Source: an uncultured Ruminococcus sp. (GTDB lineage Bacteria; Bacillota; Clostridia; Oscillospirales; CAG-272). From it: a stretch of DNA of 5,995 nucleotides. A program made the translations under genes and the position numbers. Below are positions 4,028 through 5,995 of the stretch, piece by piece; position 1 is the first letter of the stretch, and each line of letters opens with the position of its first letter. A model generated the notes under the pieces. It was given only the letters and a program-made list of their open reading frames with translations. It did not search any database and had not been told where the DNA came from. The stretch covers positions 1-5,995 of the forward strand of contig CADCPG010000069.1 in assembly GCA_902803255.1 (NCBI GenBank), read 5' to 3'.

Positions 4028-5995
4028 TTCGTTCTCCTCCGTTTTTATGTCTTTATCGGTTTTTTCCGCTGTATCCGTTCCGTTTTCTGTCCGGTTTTCA
4101 GTATCTTTTTCTGTCTCTGTTCCTTCTGCTGCTTCAGCTTTCAGAGCGGCGGGCGCTCCGGCACCGGCCTCTGCCGGAACCGTTTCCGGCGGCAGATCGA
4201 CGGGCGTTCCCGCCCTGTCGCGTTTCGTGCCGTAGAGCCGGAAGCCGTTCAGCCGGAGTGCGTTCATCACGACGCAGAAGCTCGACAGGCTCATCGCAGC
4301 GGCCCCGAACATCGGGTCCATCTCCCAGTGGAAGAGCGGGATCCAGACGCCGGCGGCGAGCGGGATGCCGATGATGTTGTAAAAGAAGGCCCAGAAGAGG
4401 TTCTCGCGGATGTTTCGCAGTGTCGCGCGGCTGAGACGTACGGCTGCGGGGACGTCGGCGAGGGTGCTCTTCATCAGCACGGCGTCGGCGGCGTCGATGG
4501 CCACGTCGGTCCCGGCTCCGATCGCCATACCGGTATCGGCGACGGTCAGCGCGGGGGCGTCGTTGATCCCGTCGCCAACCATGCAGACCCTGCCGTATCT
4601 CCTGAGCTCGCGCACGGCTTCTGCCTTGCCCTCGGGCGTCACGCCGGCGATGACCCTGTCGACTCCGGCGCGCTTTCCGATCGCGGCGGCCGTCTTCGCG
4701 TTGTCGCCGGTCAGCATGACGGTGCGGATGCCCATGTTCTTCAGCTGAGTGACCGCCTCCGCGCTGTCCTCCTTGATCGTGTCGGCGACGGCTATTATGC
4801 CGAGAAAGCGGTCCTGCTTCGCGAAGAAGAGGGGAGTCTTTCCGTCTGATGAGCAGCTGTCAGCCTGCCGCACGGCGGCTTCGGGAACGTCGCATACGCC
4901 GTCCATAAGCCGCAGATTGCCTCCGACATACGTCTCTCCGTCTATCACGCCGCGCACGCCGCTGCCCGGGAGCGCCTCGAAACGGGTGACACGCGCGAGC
5001 GGGCAGGCGCCGCTCTCCGACTGCGCGACGATCGCACGCGCGAGCGGATGCTCGCTGCCGGCCTCGAGCACCGAGGCCGTGCTCAGCAGTTCTTCCGCGC
5101 TAATTCCATCTGCCGGCAGGGTATCGGTCACGACCGGTGTGCCGGACGTCACAGTGCCGGTCTTGTCAAGGACGGCGATCTGCGTCTTCCCGGCGGTCTC
5201 GAGCGCCTCCGCCGTCTTGAAGAGTATGCCGTTCCTGGCTCCCGTGCCGCTGCCCACCATTATCGCGACGGGCGTGGCGAGCCCGAGCGCGCACGGGCAG
5301 GATATCACGAGTACCGATATCCCGCGGGCCAGCGCGTATCCGGCGGTCTGCCCGGCGAGCAGCCATACGGCGACGGTCACGAGCGCGATGCCGATCACGA
5401 CGGGCACGAAGACTCCCGAGACCCTGTCCGCGGTCCGGGCGATCGGGGCCTTGGTCGCCGTGGCGTCGCTGACCATGCGGATGATCTGCGAGAGTGAGGT
5501 GTCGCGGCCGACCTTCGTCGCTTCGCACTTTATGAAGCCCGAGCGGTTGACCGTCGCGGCCGAGACCGTCGAGCCGGGTACCTTGTCGGCGGGCACGCTC
5601 TCGCCGGTCAGCGCCGATTCGTCGACCGCGCTCCAGCCCTCGGTCACGACGCCGTCGACGGGCACGCTCTCGCCCGGGCGCACGGTGAAGACGTCGCCGA
5701 CCCTGACGTCATCGACGGGGACCGTGACTTCGGCGCCGTCCCTCACCACCGTGGCAGTCTTGGGAGCGAGCTTCATGAGCCCCCTGAGGGCGTCGGTGGT
5801 CCTGCCCTTCGACCTTGCCTCGAGCAGCTTGCCGACGGTTATGAGCGTCAGGATCATCGCGGCCGATTCAAAATAGAATTCGTGCGAGAGGGCTGCCGCC
5901 CCCTCCGCGTCGCCCGCGGCCTGCAGCCCCGACATCCGGAAGAGGGTGACGGTGCTGTAGACGAACGCGGCTCCCGAGCCCATGGCCACGAGCGT
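3818..5995 (-). CDS. copA: Cu(I)-exporting P1B-type ATPase with C-terminal CopZ-like domain (N-terminus outside window)
   Basis: 725 residues are visible, read in from the right edge (first residues TLVAMGSGAAFVYS); TGA is at 3818-3820. It pumps cytoplasmic copper out across the membrane using ATP. Counting from the first visible residue: actuator TGES 130-133, transmembrane metal site CPC 233-235, phosphorylated Asp277 in DKTGT, SEHP near 314-317 in the nucleotide domain, TGDN 429-432 and GDGINDAP 474-481. YN at 539-540 and MSLSS at 568-572, with CPC, are the Cu(I) (P1B-1) signature. The catalytic part ends near NALRLNGFRLYG. Then comes a charged linker (about 590-655) and a 69-residue HMA domain with GMMCMHC, whose CxHC matches copper chaperones. 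The start, first membrane segments and any N-terminal metal-binding domains are outside the window. An in-frame ATG with a strong ribosome binding site begins the last domain. Confidence 0.95.
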   Translation of the reverse strand, partial: TLVAMGSGAAFVYSTVTLFRMSGLQAAGDAEGAAALSHEFYFESAAMILTLITVGKLLEARSKGRTTDALRGLMKLAPKTATVVRDGAEVTVPVDDVRVGDVFTVRPGESVPVDGVVTEGWSAVDESALTGESVPADKVPGSTVSAATVNRSGFIKCEATKVGRDTSLSQIIRMVSDATATKAPIARTADRVSGVFVPVVIGIALVTVAVWLLAGQTAGYALARGISVLVISCPCALGLATPVAIMVGSGTGARNGILFKTAEALETAGKTQIAVLDKTGTVTSGTPVVTDTLPADGISAEELLSTASVLEAGSEHPLARAIVAQSESGACPLARVTRFEALPGSGVRGVIDGETYVGGNLRLMDGVCDVPEAAVRQADSCSSDGKTPLFFAKQDRFLGIIAVADTIKEDSAEAVTQLKNMGIRTVMLTGDNAKTAAAIGKRAGVDRVIAGVTPEGKAEAVRELRRYGRVCMVGDGINDAPALTVADTGMAIGAGTDVAIDAADAVLMKSTLADVPAAVRLSRATLRNIRENLFWAFFYNIIGIPLAAGVWIPLFHWEMDPMFGAAAMSLSSFCVVMNALRLNGFRLYGTKRDRAGTPVDLPPETVPAEAGAGAPAALKAEAAEGTETEKDTENRTENGTDTAEKTDKDIKTEENEMKKTLKVEGMMCMHCEKRVKDALCAVEGVTSAEASAKDGTATVVCAENTDAEKLKAAVEGAGYEFKGIL
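4028..4137 (-). repeat. Low-complexity Glu/Thr/Lys/Asp linker with degenerate repeats in copA
   Basis: Between the last membrane segment of the pump and the CopZ-like domain, this stretch encodes a Glu/Thr/Lys/Asp/Asn-rich chain without hydrophobic residues to fold on. At DNA level GAAAA-based units recur imperfectly (GAAAACCGGACA, GAAAACGGAACGG, GAAAAAACCGATAAAG on the minus strand), suggesting growth by slippage followed by decay. It is clearly more A-rich than the rest of the gene. It probably acts as a flexible tether. Confidence 0.55.
4034..4040 (-). promoter_or_regulatory. Internal ribosome binding site in front of the CopZ-like domain
   Basis: GGAGGAG on the minus strand, six bases before the in-frame ATG at 4027. 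It lies inside copA, where it encodes Glu-Glu of the linker. The upstream mRNA is A/G-rich and probably unstructured, which would favour ribosome access. Confidence 0.5.

Noticed and set aside
3374..4849. Long open frame on the plus strand, 491 codons
   Set aside because: It runs across the end of the peptidase gene, the palindromic terminator and antisense to copA. The translation is Arg/Gly/His-rich with no recognisable domain, as expected of a shadow frame in GC-rich DNA.
4749..5876. Plus-strand open frame of 375 codons
   Set aside because: It is antisense to the intact copA frame, whose P-type ATPase motifs are all present. The plus translation is Ser/Thr/Ala/Pro-rich without known motifs.

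Overview
The window looks like a chromosomal segment from a GC-rich Gram-positive bacterium, most likely an uncultured Clostridia-type gut Bacillota. The support is a Cna-B-repeat surface protein with a sortase-type C-terminal sorting signal, clear GGAGG ribosome binding sites, a TGnTATAAT-type promoter, and a Cu(I) ATPase with a C-terminal metal-binding domain, an arrangement I recall as common in Clostridia. The genus cannot be settled from this sequence.

Four protein genes alternate in direction, giving two convergent pairs around one divergent pair. (1) Plus strand, 2-793: the C-terminal end of a cell-wall-anchored Cna-B protein, cut by the left edge. (2) Minus strand, 931-2394: a 487-residue metallo-beta-lactamase-fold hydrolase resembling the soluble domain of ComEC, with an extra C-terminal domain I do not recognise. 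(3) Plus strand, 2598-3716: a P1-family (S58, DmpA-type) self-processing aminopeptidase. (4) Minus strand, 3818-5995: a Cu(I)-exporting P-type ATPase, cut by the right edge, that ends in a disordered linker and a CopZ-like domain.

The spaces between genes are short and structured. Both convergent junctions carry strong GC-rich hairpins (819-898 and 3726-3761) that serve as terminators. The divergent junction (2395-2597) holds two back-to-back promoters, a leader with two hairpins on the minus strand, and small inverted repeats over the plus-strand -10. There is no intergenic stretch over 300 bases. I see no tRNA, rRNA, CRISPR array, insertion sequence or phage feature.

The genes do not form one pathway, and the alternating strands argue against an operon. 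The most interesting observation is inside the copper ATPase gene. The C-terminal metal-binding domain begins with its own in-frame ATG, placed just behind a near-perfect Shine-Dalgarno sequence. Initiation there would yield a free 69-residue CopZ-sized chaperone, so one gene could encode both a fused pump and a separate chaperone.
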